DNA from: Catellatospora sp. TT07R-123
GTDB lineage: Bacteria; Actinomycetota; Actinomycetes; Mycobacteriales; Micromonosporaceae
Direction: 5' to 3'
Length of the DNA: 64,000 nucleotides
Assembly: GCF_018327705.1 (NCBI RefSeq)
Contig: NZ_BNEM01000001.1
Span: 2,728,001 to 2,792,000 of the forward strand
A model generated the notes under the pieces. The model was not told where the DNA came from. It worked only from the letters and a program-made list of their open reading frames with translations, and did no database searches. A program made the position numbers and the translations under genes. Positions 6,899-15,503 of this stretch are shown here, one piece after another. How positions within the stretch are numbered: the stretch's first letter is position 1; every line of letters begins with the position of its first letter.

Positions 6899-8683
6899 GT
6901 GCGGCAGTTCTCGCAGGCCCCGGTGGTGACGATCGGCGACACCGCGCGCCTGACCGATCCGGTCTGGGCCAACGCGGCCGAGGTGCCGCAGCTCGTCCAG
7001 TTCTCCCGGCGCACCGCCGGCGGCTGGGACGACGTCACCTGCGCCCAGTTCCACGCCGAGGTCGTCGCCACCGCCCGCGGCCTGGTCGCGGCCGGGGTGA
7101 ACCCCGGCGACCGGGTCGCCCTGATGAGCAAGACGCGATACGAGTGGACCCTGATCGACTACGCGATCTGGGCCGCCGGCGCGGTCACCGTGCCCATCTA
7201 CGAGACCTCCAGCACCGAGCAGGTGCAGTGGATCCTGGCCGACTCGGGCGCGGTCGGCTGCTTCGCCGAGACCGCCGCGCACGAGGCCCTCGTCCGCGAG
7301 GCCGCCCCCGGCCTGGGCCGGGTGTGGCGGATCGAGGGCGGCGACCTGCCCACCCTGGTCAGCCTCGGTGGCGACGTCGACGTCCAGGAGATCGAGAAGC
7401 GCCGCAGCGGCGGCAGCGTCGACGACCCGGCGACCATCGTCTACACCTCCGGCACCACCGGCCGCCCCAAGGGCTGCGTGCTGACGCACCGCAACATGCT
7501 CTCCGACATCGGCAACGCCATCCCGGCGCTGGACGTGCTGTTCGCCCCCGGCGCCTCGACCGTGCTGTTCCTGCCGCTGGCGCACGCCTTCGCCCGGCTG
7601 CTCCAGCTGGGCGTGGTGCAGGGCCGGGTGAAGACCTCGCACACCGCCGACACCCGCAACCTGGTCGAGGACCTGGGCGCGTTCCAGCCGACGTTCCTGC
7701 TGAGCGTGCCGCGGGTGTTCGAGAAGGTGTTCAACAGCGCACGGCAGAAGGCGCAGGCCGGCGGCAAGGGCGGCGTGTTCGACCGGGCCGAGGCGGTCGC
7801 GATCGCGTACAGCCGGGCGCTGGACGCCCCCGGCGGGCCGGGCCTGGGCCTGCGCCTGAAGCACAAGGTCTTCGACCGGCTCGTCTACACCAGGCTGCGC
7901 GCCGCCCTGGGCGGCCGCTGCCACAGCGCCATCTCCGGCGGCGCCCCGCTGGGCGAGCGGCTGGGCCACTTCTTCCGGGGTGCGGGCCTGCGGGTGCTGG
8001 AGGGCTACGGCCTGACCGAGACCTCCCCCGCGATCACGTTCAACCGCGCCGACGCCCAGAAGATCGGCACCGTCGGCAAGCCGCTGCCCGGCGTCACCAT
8101 CGCCATCGCCGAGGACGGCGAGATCCTGGCCCGCGGTGAGGTGATCTTCCGGGAGTACTGGAACAACCCCGCCGCCACCGCCGAGGCGGTCGACGCCGAC
8201 GGCTGGTTCCACACCGGTGACCTGGGCTCCCTGGACGAGGACGGGTTCCTCAGCATCACCGGGCGCAAGAAGGAGATCATCGTGACCGCGGGCGGCAAGA
8301 ACGTCGCCCCGGCCGTGCTGGAGGACCGGGTGCGGGCGCACCCGCTGGTCAGCCAGTGCATGGTGGTCGGCGACCGGCAGCCGTTCATCGGCGCGCTGAT
8401 CACCGTCGACCCGGAGGCGCTGCCCGGCTGGCTGGCCGAGCGCGGCCGCCCGGACACGCCCGTTTCGCAACTGTGCGACGACCCCGACCTGCGCGCGGAG
8501 ATCCAACTGGCGGTGGCCGAAGCCAACCGCGCCGTGTCGGCGGCCGAAGCCGTTAAGGTGTTTCGCATTCTGCCCCGTGACTTCACCGAGGCCACCGGTG
8601 AGCTGACCCCGTCGCTGAAGGTCAAGCGCGCGGTCGTGATGAAGGAGTACGCGGACGAGATCGATGCCATCTACCACCGCTGA
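6899..8683 (+). CDS. fadD: Long-chain fatty-acid--CoA ligase (FadD15-like)
   Basis: Activates long-chain fatty acids with ATP and CoA. The 594-residue protein has the AMP-binding P-loop YTSGTTGRPKG (about 181-191), GYGLTETSP, the hinge region GWFHTGDLG, and GRKKEIIVTAGGKN with the C-terminal catalytic lysine zone. The GTG at 6899 follows AAAGGAG by 6 nt and gives the VRxFS start seen in relatives; ATG 6896 is too close to that site. The last 20 nt overlap the downstream sensor kinase gene, so lipid activation and the two-component system are co-expressed. In M. tuberculosis the equivalent gene is fadD15, also beside pimB. Confidence 0.94.
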   Translation: MRQFSQAPVVTIGDTARLTDPVWANAAEVPQLVQFSRRTAGGWDDVTCAQFHAEVVATARGLVAAGVNPGDRVALMSKTRYEWTLIDYAIWAAGAVTVPIYETSSTEQVQWILADSGAVGCFAETAAHEALVREAAPGLGRVWRIEGGDLPTLVSLGGDVDVQEIEKRRSGGSVDDPATIVYTSGTTGRPKGCVLTHRNMLSDIGNAIPALDVLFAPGASTVLFLPLAHAFARLLQLGVVQGRVKTSHTADTRNLVEDLGAFQPTFLLSVPRVFEKVFNSARQKAQAGGKGGVFDRAEAVAIAYSRALDAPGGPGLGLRLKHKVFDRLVYTRLRAALGGRCHSAISGGAPLGERLGHFFRGAGLRVLEGYGLTETSPAITFNRADAQKIGTVGKPLPGVTIAIAEDGEILARGEVIFREYWNNPAATAEAVDADGWFHTGDLGSLDEDGFLSITGRKKEIIVTAGGKNVAPAVLEDRVRAHPLVSQCMVVGDRQPFIGALITVDPEALPGWLAERGRPDTPVSQLCDDPDLRAEIQLAVAEANRAVSAAEAVKVFRILPRDFTEATGELTPSLKVKRAVVMKEYADEIDAIYHR

Positions 8684-10376
8684 CCGCAGACCCCTGCTGC
8701 GCCGCATCCCCGCCTCGCAGATAACCGCGATCGCCGTACGCGGCATCATGCTCGCGCTGGTCACCGTGCTCATCCTGGCCGCCACGCGCGACGTCGCGGA
8801 GCTGCGCTGGGTCGTGCTGCTGGTGCTGGCCGGGCTGCCCGCCGTGCTCGCGCCCCGGCACCGCTTCGCCGCGCCGCTGGGCCGCTTCGCCGAGGTCATC
8901 CTCGTCGGGCTGGGCGCCAGCGCCGTCGCGCTCGCCGCCGACCAGGCCGGCACGGTCACCGACGGCGTCGGCGCGGCCGCGCTGCTGCCGTACCTGGCCG
9001 TGCCGATCACCGCGGCGATGCTGCAGAACCGGCCGCTGGAGTCGGCCGGGCTGCTCGGCGTCGCGACGCTGACGCTGACCGCCGCGGGCTGGTTCACGAT
9101 GACCCCCGAGGGCACCCGCCAGCTGGCCAGCGTCGGCTACCTCGCCATGTGCGCGCAGTGGCTGATCCTGGCCGCCATCGGCACCATCACGACCGGGGCG
9201 ATGCAGCGCGCCGCCCTGGCCCGCCGCGCGCCCCAGCCGTATGCCGAGGCGACCCGGCTGCTGACCCAGCTGCGCCAGGTGGCCCGGCAGCTGCCCGGCG
9301 CCACCCTGGACCCCGGCAGCATCGCCGAGCACCTGCTGGAGGAGCTGCGCCCGCTGGGCCGCCCGCAGCGGGCCGCGGTCTTCGCCGCCAGCGGCGCGGG
9401 CCGCCTGGTGGTGCTGGCCCAGTTCGGCGTCGAGGCCGACGACCAGTCGACCCGGGCCGCCTGGGAGACCAGCCTCGACTCAGACACGGCCGTGGCCGAC
9501 GCCTGGGCCAGCCAGCAGGCGCAGGTCTCCGGGCGCACCCAGCTGCGCTCGCGCGAGGAGAACGGGCCGGTGTCGGCCCTGGTGGTGCCGCTGGTCGCGG
9601 GCGTACGCACGGTCGGCCTGGTGGCGCTGGAGCGCGACGGGACCAACGGCTACCCGCAGGCCCTGACCGGCCGGATCGTGAACGCGGCGACCCCGGCCGC
9701 GCTGCGGCTGGAGGCGGCGCTGCTGTTCGAGGAGGTCCGCTCGATCGCCACGAACGAGGAGCGGCAGCGGCTGGCCCGCGAGATCCACGACGGCGTCGCC
9801 CAAGAGCTCGTGATGATCGGGTACGGCGTGGACAACGCCCAGGCCACGCTGCCCGAGGGCACCGAGGAGACCGCCGCGGAGCTGCGCGTGCTGCGCGCCG
9901 AGATCACCCGGGTGATCACCGAGCTGCGGCTGAGCCTGTTCGAGCTGCGCAGCGAGGTGGACCGGCACGGCGGCCTGACCGCCGCGATCGCCGAGTTCGC
10001 CCGGATCTCGGGCAACCAGGCGGGCCTGAAGGTGAATCTGTCTCTGGACGAGGCCGGGCGCCTGCCCGCCTCGATCGAGTCGGAACTGCTGCGCATCGCG
10101 CAGGAGGCCATCACCAACGCGCGCAAGCACGCCAACGCCGCCAACCTGTGGGTGACCTGCACCGTCGACCCGCCGTACGGCCTGATCGAGGTGTCCGACG
10201 ACGGCCGCGGCATCCCTGACGAGCGCACGGACGGGCGCTACGGTCTTGCGATCATGGCGGAGAGGGCGGAACGTATCCGTGGCCGGCTCGAAATTCGACC
10301 TCGGGACCCGGTCGGGACCACGGTTGCCGTGGTCGTGGGCGGTTCCCCTCGACAGGATGCCAAGGCGACGCGATAA
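8664..10376 (+). CDS. GAF-domain sensor histidine kinase, NarL/DesK class
   Basis: A 570-residue membrane sensor. The N-terminal part (about 1-180) has several hydrophobic segments, enough for four to six TM helices. A GAF domain follows (about 220-345), then a HisKA_3 domain with the phospho-acceptor His375 in REIHDG, and a HATPase_c domain with the N box ITNARKH and G1 box DDGRG. The missing long extracellular loop suggests that it senses within the membrane or through the GAF domain. It overlaps the fadD end by 20 nt and is followed 53 nt later by its likely partner regulator. The signal is unknown. Confidence 0.9.
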   Translation: MPSTTADRRPLLRRIPASQITAIAVRGIMLALVTVLILAATRDVAELRWVVLLVLAGLPAVLAPRHRFAAPLGRFAEVILVGLGASAVALAADQAGTVTDGVGAAALLPYLAVPITAAMLQNRPLESAGLLGVATLTLTAAGWFTMTPEGTRQLASVGYLAMCAQWLILAAIGTITTGAMQRAALARRAPQPYAEATRLLTQLRQVARQLPGATLDPGSIAEHLLEELRPLGRPQRAAVFAASGAGRLVVLAQFGVEADDQSTRAAWETSLDSDTAVADAWASQQAQVSGRTQLRSREENGPVSALVVPLVAGVRTVGLVALERDGTNGYPQALTGRIVNAATPAALRLEAALLFEEVRSIATNEERQRLAREIHDGVAQELVMIGYGVDNAQATLPEGTEETAAELRVLRAEITRVITELRLSLFELRSEVDRHGGLTAAIAEFARISGNQAGLKVNLSLDEAGRLPASIESELLRIAQEAITNARKHANAANLWVTCTVDPPYGLIEVSDDGRGIPDERTDGRYGLAIMAERAERIRGRLEIRPRDPVGTTVAVVVGGSPRQDAKATR

Positions 10377-10429
10377 CGTGTGACACTCCTCAGCGGCAGC
10401 GGGGGTGTCAGAAGGGAAGTAAAGCGGGC

Positions 10430-11101
10430 ATGACTACCAGCACTGTGCCGACGGGCCGTACCAAGGTCCTGCTCGTCGACGACCACGACCTGATCCGCAA
10501 GGGTCTGCGGCACGCGTTCGAGCGCGACCGCCAGTTCGAGGTCGTGGGCGAGGCGAGCACCGCCGCCGAGGCTGTACGCCAGGCCGGTGCGCTGCACCCG
10601 GACGTGGTCATCATGGACCTGCGCCTGCCCGACGGCAGCGGCCTGGAGGCCACCCGCACGCTGCGCAAGTCCAGCGCCACCATGGGCATCGTCGTGCTGA
10701 CCATGTACGCCGGCGACGACCAGCTCTTCGGCGCCCTGGAGGCCGGCGCGAGCGCCTTCGTGCCCAAGACCGCCCCCGCCGACGAGGTCGTCGCGGCGGC
10801 CCGCCACGCCGCCTCGGCGCCCAGCGCGTTCACCGCGGCCGACCTGGCCGAGGCGATGAAGCGGCGGCTGACCCCGAGCGGCCCGCAGCTGTCCCCGCGC
10901 GAGGGCCAGGTGCTCAAGCTGCTGGCCGAGGGCATGAGCGTGTCCGGGATCGCCAAGCAGCTGTTCGTCAGCGAGTCGACCGCCAAGACCCACATCTCGA
11001 AGCTGTACGAGAAGCTGGGCGCGGCCAACCGGGCCCAGGCCCTGATGACGGCGCTGCGCCTGGGCCTGCTGCAGGCTCCCGACGCCCCGAACCTGTCCTG
11101 A
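10430..11101 (+). CDS. LuxR/NarL-family response regulator
   Basis: A 223-residue DNA-binding regulator, the likely partner of the preceding kinase. The receiver domain (about 10-130) has the acidic pair DD (17-18), phospho-acceptor Asp63 in IMDLRLPDG, Thr91 and Lys113, so all phosphorylation residues are intact. The C-terminal LuxR helix-turn-helix (about 155-215) includes LSPREGQVLKLLAEG and SESTAKTHISKLYEKLG. A weak inverted repeat just before the gene (TGACAC with GTGTCA, about 10381-10413) could be an autoregulatory site, but this is only a guess. Targets cannot be read from the window. Confidence 0.92.
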   Translation: MTTSTVPTGRTKVLLVDDHDLIRKGLRHAFERDRQFEVVGEASTAAEAVRQAGALHPDVVIMDLRLPDGSGLEATRTLRKSSATMGIVVLTMYAGDDQLFGALEAGASAFVPKTAPADEVVAAARHAASAPSAFTAADLAEAMKRRLTPSGPQLSPREGQVLKLLAEGMSVSGIAKQLFVSESTAKTHISKLYEKLGAANRAQALMTALRLGLLQAPDAPNLS

Positions 11102-11622
11102 TGGGCCGGCACGCGCAGTCCAGCGGTGACGACCTGCTGCTCACCGACTGGCGCTCGGACCGGCTGGGCGCGGCCCGGCGGGGAGACAACCCGCTGGTCA
11201 TGGCCAAGCTCAACAGCGGCTACGCGGTCTTCGGCGACACGCAGCACCTCCCGGGGTACTGCGTGCTGCTGTCGGACGTCGACGGGGCCGACCACCTCAC
11301 CGATCTCACCCGCGCCCAGCGCACCGCGTTCCTGGACGACATGGGGCTGCTCGGCGAGGCGGTCTTCGCCGCGTGCAACGGGTTCGACCCGGCGTTCCGG
11401 CGGCTCAACTACGAGATCCTCGGCAACTCGCTGCACCAGCTGCACGCCCACATCCACCCGCGCTACTCGTGGGAGGCCCGGGAGTTCCGCGACGGCCCGG
11501 TGTGGCGCTACCCGAACGAGGTACGCCTTTCGGAGGACAACGACACCCTCGTGTCCGCCCGGGCCGAGGAGTTCGACCACCTCCGCGAGGCGATCACGGC
11601 GGAGCTCGCCCGCCTCGTGTGA
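11101..11622 (+). CDS. HIT-family nucleotide hydrolase/transferase
   Basis: A 173-residue histidine-triad protein. The catalytic triad is H115-A-H117-I-H119 in LHQLHAHIHPR, preceded by a NYEILGNS strand typical of Ap4A hydrolase-like members. HIT enzymes hydrolyse or transfer nucleotidyl groups; the substrate here is unknown, with diadenosine polyphosphates one possibility. The ATG shares one base with the stop of the response regulator (TGATG), so it is translationally coupled to the two-component system. Its stop is followed by a strong terminator, which ends the fadD-kinase-regulator-HIT unit. Confidence 0.85.
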   Translation: MGRHAQSSGDDLLLTDWRSDRLGAARRGDNPLVMAKLNSGYAVFGDTQHLPGYCVLLSDVDGADHLTDLTRAQRTAFLDDMGLLGEAVFAACNGFDPAFRRLNYEILGNSLHQLHAHIHPRYSWEAREFRDGPVWRYPNEVRLSEDNDTLVSARAEEFDHLREAITAELARLV

Positions 11623-11630
11623 ACGCGTTT

Positions 11631-11672
11631 ACGGCGCCCGCATTCCGTGCACATACGGAGTGCGGGCGCCGT
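11631..11672 (+). terminator. Strong hairpin terminator after the HIT gene
   Basis: ACGGCGCCCGCA (11631-11642) pairs with TGCGGGCGCCGT (11661-11672), and the inner TTCCGT/ACGGAG extends the stem to about 18 bp with one wobble and a 6-nt loop. It lies 8 nt after the stop codon. Confidence 0.75.
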
Positions 11673-11767
11673 CGCTTGTCCGGACCACGCCCCACTCCAC
11701 CTGGATGTATGGGACATTAGCCGAGGATCGGTACGCGTCCCACAGCGGCGAAGGGCGGTGCGGGCCC

Positions 11768-13246
11768 ATGGGCAGCGACGTCAAGCAGCACGTGTACACC
11801 CGTGCCGATCGGGCGCGCTACCGGCGCAAGGTGCGCACCTGCCTGGATGTTTTCGCCCTGATGCTCGGGGAGTCCCAGTTCGACTTCGACCGTCCGCTCA
11901 GCGGGCTGGAGGTCGAGTTCAACCTGGTCGACGACCTGGGGCAGCCCGCGATGCGCAACGCCGACGTGCTGGCCGCCATCGGGGACCCGAACTTCGTGAC
12001 CGAGCTGGCCCAGTTCAACGTCGAGATCAACGTGCCGCCGCGCGAGCTGGCGGGGGCCGGCCTCGACGTCTTCGAGACCGACGTCCGGGCGATGGTCAAC
12101 GCCGCCGACGGCAAGGCGCACACCGTGGGCGCCCACCTGGTCATGATCGGCATCCTGCCGACGCTGCGGCTGGAGCACCTGGTCAAGGAGAACCTGTCCG
12201 CCAACCCGCGCTACGCGCTCATCGACGAGCAGGTGTTCGCGGCGCGGGGCGAGGACGTCGCCATCCGCATCGACGGGGAGAACCCACTGTCGGTCACCGC
12301 CGACAGCATCACCCCCGAGGCCGCCTGCACCAGCGCCCAGCTGCACCTACAGGTCAGCCCGGCCCAGTTCGGGGCGTACTGGAACGCGGCCCAGGCCATC
12401 GCCGGGGCGCAGCTGGCCGTGGCCGCCAACTCGCCGTTCCTGTTCGGGCACCAGCTGTGGCACGAGACCCGCATCCCGCTGTTCAAGCAGGCCACCGACA
12501 CCCGCCCCGAGGAGCTCAAGTCCCAGGGCGTACGGCCGCGCGTCTGGTTCGGCGAGCGCTGGATCACCTCGGTGTTCGACCTGTTCGAGGAGAACGTGCG
12601 CTACTTCCCGGCGCTGCTGCCCGAGTGCGCCGAGGACGACCCCGCCCAGGTGCTGGCCTCCGGCGACGTGCCGGAGCTGGCCGAGCTGCGGCTGCACAAC
12701 GGCACCATCTACCGCTGGAACCGGCCGGTCTACGACGTCTCCGACGGCCTGCCCCACCTGCGGGTGGAGAACCGGGTGCTGCCCGCCGGGCCGACCGTCG
12801 CCGACATCATGGCCAACGCGGCGTTCTGGTTCGGGCTGGTGCGCACCCTGGCCGAGGGCGGCCTGCCGGTGTGGTCGCGGATGCCGTTCAGCGCCGCCGA
12901 CGAGAACTTCTACACCGGGGCCCGGCAAGGCATCGACGCGCACCTGTTCTGGCCCGACCTGGGCTACCTGACCGCCACCGAGCTGGTGCTGCGCAAGCTG
13001 CTCGGCCTGGCCCACCAGGGCCTGGACAGCTGGGGCGTCGCCCCGGCCACCCGGGACCGGCTGCTGGGCATCATCGAGCAGCGCTGCCTGCGCAAGCGCA
13101 ACGGCGCCTCCTGGCAGATCGAGACGGTACGGGCGCTGGAGGCGAACGGGGTGGCCCGGCCCGACGCGCTCAACCGCATGTTCGCGGCGTACCGGGAGCA
13201 CATGCAGGCCAACCTGCCCGTGCACGAGTGGCCGGTCGCGGCCTAG
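11768..13246 (+). CDS. Glutamate--cysteine ligase-like protein (GCS2/EgtA superfamily)
   Basis: A 492-residue ATP-dependent carboxylate-amine ligase. Recognisable stretches are GLEVEFNLVDD near the N-terminus (metal- and substrate-binding Glu residues), FNVEINVPPREL, a long central region with FGHQLWHETRIPLFKQ, and RVENRVLPAGPT. These fit the gamma-glutamyl ligase superfamily. No ergothioneine genes (egtBCD) or mycothiol genes are nearby, so a role in thiol synthesis is not supported by context; other amide-forming reactions are possible. ATG 11768 was chosen as the first start in frame after the terminator that gives a natural N-terminus; the ribosome-binding site is weak (GAAGGG). Confidence 0.8.
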   Translation: MGSDVKQHVYTRADRARYRRKVRTCLDVFALMLGESQFDFDRPLSGLEVEFNLVDDLGQPAMRNADVLAAIGDPNFVTELAQFNVEINVPPRELAGAGLDVFETDVRAMVNAADGKAHTVGAHLVMIGILPTLRLEHLVKENLSANPRYALIDEQVFAARGEDVAIRIDGENPLSVTADSITPEAACTSAQLHLQVSPAQFGAYWNAAQAIAGAQLAVAANSPFLFGHQLWHETRIPLFKQATDTRPEELKSQGVRPRVWFGERWITSVFDLFEENVRYFPALLPECAEDDPAQVLASGDVPELAELRLHNGTIYRWNRPVYDVSDGLPHLRVENRVLPAGPTVADIMANAAFWFGLVRTLAEGGLPVWSRMPFSAADENFYTGARQGIDAHLFWPDLGYLTATELVLRKLLGLAHQGLDSWGVAPATRDRLLGIIEQRCLRKRNGASWQIETVRALEANGVARPDALNRMFAAYREHMQANLPVHEWPVAA

Positions 13247-13250
13247 CCGG

Positions 13251-14375
13251 TCAGTTGCCGGCCAGCAGCTCGCGCAGGCGCGCGGCCTGGAGGTCCCAGC
13301 CCCACTCCTGCTCGACCCAGGAGCGGCCGGCCGCGCCCATCTTCGCCCGCAGCGCGTCGTCGGCCAGCAGCTCGACCAGGCGCGCGGCCAGCGCCGCCAC
13401 GTCCCGGCCGCCGACCACGAACCCGGTCTCGCCCTCGCGCACGGCGTCGGGCGCCCCGCCGGAGTCGCCGGCCACCACCGGCAGCCCGGTCGCCGACGCC
13501 TCCAGGTAGACGATGCCCAGGCCCTCGACGTCCAGGCCCCCGCTGCGGGTGCGGCACGGCATCGCGAACACGTCCCCGGCCGCGTAGTGCTCGGGCAGCT
13601 CCCGCCACGGCACCGAGCCGGTCAGCACCACGTGGTCGGCGACGTCCAGCTCGCGGGCCAGCCGCTGCACCGTCGGCCGGTGCGGGCCGCCGCCGACCAG
13701 CAGCAGGGCCGCGTCGGGGACGGCGCGGCGGACCAGCGGCAGGGCCCGTACCAGCGTGTCCTGGCCCTTGCGCGGCACCAGCCGGGACACGCACACGATC
13801 ACCGGCCGCCCGGCCAGCCCGTGCCGGGCCCGCACCGCCGAGCCGTCCACGTCCGGGTGGTACGCGGCCGCGTCCACGCCCGGTGCCAGCCGCCGCAGCT
13901 CGGTGCGCTCCCCCAGCGCCCGCGCCAGCCGGGTCCGCTGGTATTCGCCCAGGTAGGTGAGCACGTCGCAGCCGTCGGCGATGCGCCGCAGGGCGCTGCG
14001 CGCCCCGGGCAGCGCCGCCCAGCCGATCTCGTGGCCGTGGGTGACGCCGACCGCGCGCTCAACCCCGGCCCGCTTGCTCAGGCCCTGGGCCAGCAGGCCG
14101 AGCGGGGCGGCGGCGCCGAACCAGACCCGGTCGCAGCCCTCGGCGCGGGCGATCTCCGCCGCACGCCGGGCCACCTGCGGGGTGGGCAGCAGCACGCCGG
14201 TGCGCTCGCGGATCACCGGGTAGGGCTGCTCGGCGTCGAAGGGGGCCGGGTCGCGCCAGGTGGAGGCGTAGACGACGAGCTCGCCGCCGGGCTGGCGCAG
14301 CGCGAGGTTGTGCAGGAACTGCTGGATGCCGCCGGGGCGGGGCGGGAAGTCGTTGGTCACCAGCAGCGTACGCAT
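13251..14375 (-). CDS. pimB: GDP-mannose-dependent PIM mannosyltransferase PimB (GT4)
   Basis: Adds the second mannose to phosphatidylinositol monomannoside on the inner face of the membrane, an early step to PIMs and lipoglycans. The 374-residue GT-B protein starts with the acceptor-side motif TNDFPPRPGGIQQFL, has a THGHE segment, the donor domain with CVSRLVPRKGQD, and the family motif EGLGIVYLEASATGLPVVAG including the catalytic E-x7-E. The position near the DnaQ/UvrC-like gene and fadD matches M. tuberculosis pimB. It converges with the GCS2-like gene, with only 4 nt between stops. TAGGCT 6 nt upstream of the ATG points to a leaderless start. Confidence 0.92.
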   Translation of the reverse strand: MRTLLVTNDFPPRPGGIQQFLHNLALRQPGGELVVYASTWRDPAPFDAEQPYPVIRERTGVLLPTPQVARRAAEIARAEGCDRVWFGAAAPLGLLAQGLSKRAGVERAVGVTHGHEIGWAALPGARSALRRIADGCDVLTYLGEYQRTRLARALGERTELRRLAPGVDAAAYHPDVDGSAVRARHGLAGRPVIVCVSRLVPRKGQDTLVRALPLVRRAVPDAALLLVGGGPHRPTVQRLARELDVADHVVLTGSVPWRELPEHYAAGDVFAMPCRTRSGGLDVEGLGIVYLEASATGLPVVAGDSGGAPDAVREGETGFVVGGRDVAALAARLVELLADDALRAKMGAAGRSWVEQEWGWDLQAARLRELLAGN

Positions 14376-14381
14376 CCGCGC

Positions 14382-14387
14382 AGCCTA
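14382..14387 (-). promoter_or_regulatory. Putative -10 (TAGGCT) of leaderless pimB
   Basis: TAGGCT on the minus strand ends 6 nt before the pimB ATG, and no ribosome-binding site is present. Confidence 0.5.
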
Positions 14388-14434
14388 CCGGCCCCGCCCG
14401 GCCACCCGGCCGGGTCCCGGGCCCAGCTGGAAGC

Positions 14435-14501
14435 GATGATCGCCGTCTGCGGTCAGAACATGGCTCTGGAGGGCAGGTTCTGACCGCAACTGGCGATCAT
14501 C
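14435..14501. repeat. 67-nt palindromic repeat, family B copy 1
   Basis: An outer stem GATGATCGCC/GGCGATCATC (10 bp) and an inner stem GCGGTCAGAAC/GTTCTGACCGC (11 bp) are both perfect, separated by a small internal loop, with a 17-nt apical loop containing CTGGAGGG. It lies upstream of pimB, 21 nt from the IS element. A second copy of the same length lies at 45829-45895. Confidence 0.75.
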
Positions 14502-14578
14502 ACGGGCCGCGGAGGCGGCTAGATGATTGATTCCTAATCAGGGTTGGTTTGGTCCGTGGTCTTGACGCGGGTATGGGG

Positions 14579-14622
14579 AAGGGTATCGATGTCAGTGTGT
14601 GAAGACAGACCTCGATACCCTT
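14579..14622 (+). promoter_or_regulatory. Hairpin covering the transposase translation start
   Basis: AAGGGTATCGA (14579-14589) pairs perfectly with TCGATACCCTT (14612-14622). The left arm contains the GGGGAAGGG-type ribosome-binding region and the loop holds the GTG start (14599). Read-through RNA from outside would fold and hide the start, a known IS self-limiting device. Confidence 0.55.
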
Positions 14623-15492
14623 CTGACGGCACTGTACGTGTTCGTCGATGACCATGTCATCACCGCGTCCCGGCGCCGTCCCGGACGCCCGAAGAAGCTG
14701 ACCGACGCCGAGCTGGTCTGCCTGGCCGTGGCGCAGGTCCTGCTCGGGTTCCCGTCGCAGCACCACTGGCTGCGGTTCTGCTACGGCAGGCTCGGCCGCA
14801 TGTTCCCGTACCTGCCCAAACAGGCCGGCTACCACAAACGCGTCACCGCGGCCGCGCCGCTGATCACCACCGTCATCACACGCCTGGCCGCCCAGACCCC
14901 GGCCGGCCACGACGGCATCCGCCTCATCGACGCCACCGTGATCCCGTGCGGGATGTCCCGCCAGACCGCGATCGGCTCGGCCCTGGCCGGATGGGCCGGG
15001 TACGGCTACTGCAGATCGCACTCCCGCTGGATCTGGGGCCTGAAGCTCTACCTCGTCACCGCCTTGGACGGCACACCGGTCACCTGGTGCCTGGCCACCC
15101 CGAGCCTGGGCGAACGAGAAGTCGCCGCCGAACTGCTCGAACACGCCCGCGACCACGGCCTCCTACCCGCCGGAGTCGTGCTCATCGGTGACAAGGGCTT
15201 CGCCGGCCGCGCGTTCGAGCAACAGACACGCGACCTGAAAATCGTGTTCATACGCCCCGACCGCCGCGACGAAGCCCGACGCCACGGCAACCTGGCCCCG
15301 GTCCGTCAACGCATCGAATCGATCTTCGACACCCTGAAAGGTCAGCTCAGCCTCGAACAGCACGGCGGGCGCACACCCGCAGGGGTGCACGCCCGCATCG
15401 CACAACGCCTGGCCGCCCTCGCAGCCGTGATCTGGCACAACTGGCTGACCGACGCACCCGAGAAACGATCACTGACCGCGTACGACCATTAG
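14599..15492 (+). CDS. IS982-family DDE transposase
   Basis: A 297-residue transposase. The start DLDTLLTALYVFVDDH, the mid-protein GWAGYGYCRSHSR and the end SLTAYDH match the IS982-type transposases common in streptomycetes. The DDE residues are likely Asp in RLIDATVIPCG, Asp in IGDKGFAG and Glu in RIESIFDTLKGQ. The reading frame is unbroken and the protein ends 11 nt before the right end of the element. GTG 14599 is the start; its ribosome-binding site is inside the hairpin at 14579-14622. Full length and intact catalytic residues imply that it may still be active. Confidence 0.9.
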   Translation: MKTDLDTLLTALYVFVDDHVITASRRRPGRPKKLTDAELVCLAVAQVLLGFPSQHHWLRFCYGRLGRMFPYLPKQAGYHKRVTAAAPLITTVITRLAAQTPAGHDGIRLIDATVIPCGMSRQTAIGSALAGWAGYGYCRSHSRWIWGLKLYLVTALDGTPVTWCLATPSLGEREVAAELLEHARDHGLLPAGVVLIGDKGFAGRAFEQQTRDLKIVFIRPDRRDEARRHGNLAPVRQRIESIFDTLKGQLSLEQHGGRTPAGVHARIAQRLAALAAVIWHNWLTDAPEKRSLTAYDH

Positions 15493-15503
15493 GAATCAGT
15501 CAT

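Larger units (their letters stand above)
14523..15503 (+). mobile_element. Insertion sequence, IS982-like, complete (981 bp)
   Basis: The element is bounded by imperfect 16-bp terminal inverted repeats (ATGATTGATTCCTAAT at 14523-14538 and its complement at 15488-15503, one mismatch) and flanked on both sides by CTAG (14519-14522 and 15504-15507), the likely target duplication. It holds one intact transposase gene. It inserted just past the 3' end of the M48 protease gene; the duplicated CTAG supplies that gene's TAG stop. Intact ends and frame suggest recent arrival. The family is judged from the protein; IS5-type elements also use CTAG targets. Confidence 0.88.

Noticed and set aside
6185-9115. 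976-codon open frame on the minus strand over fadD and the kinase
   Set aside because: The SRPBCC protein explains its end; the upstream part is antisense to the well-supported fadD gene and even reads through the palindrome.
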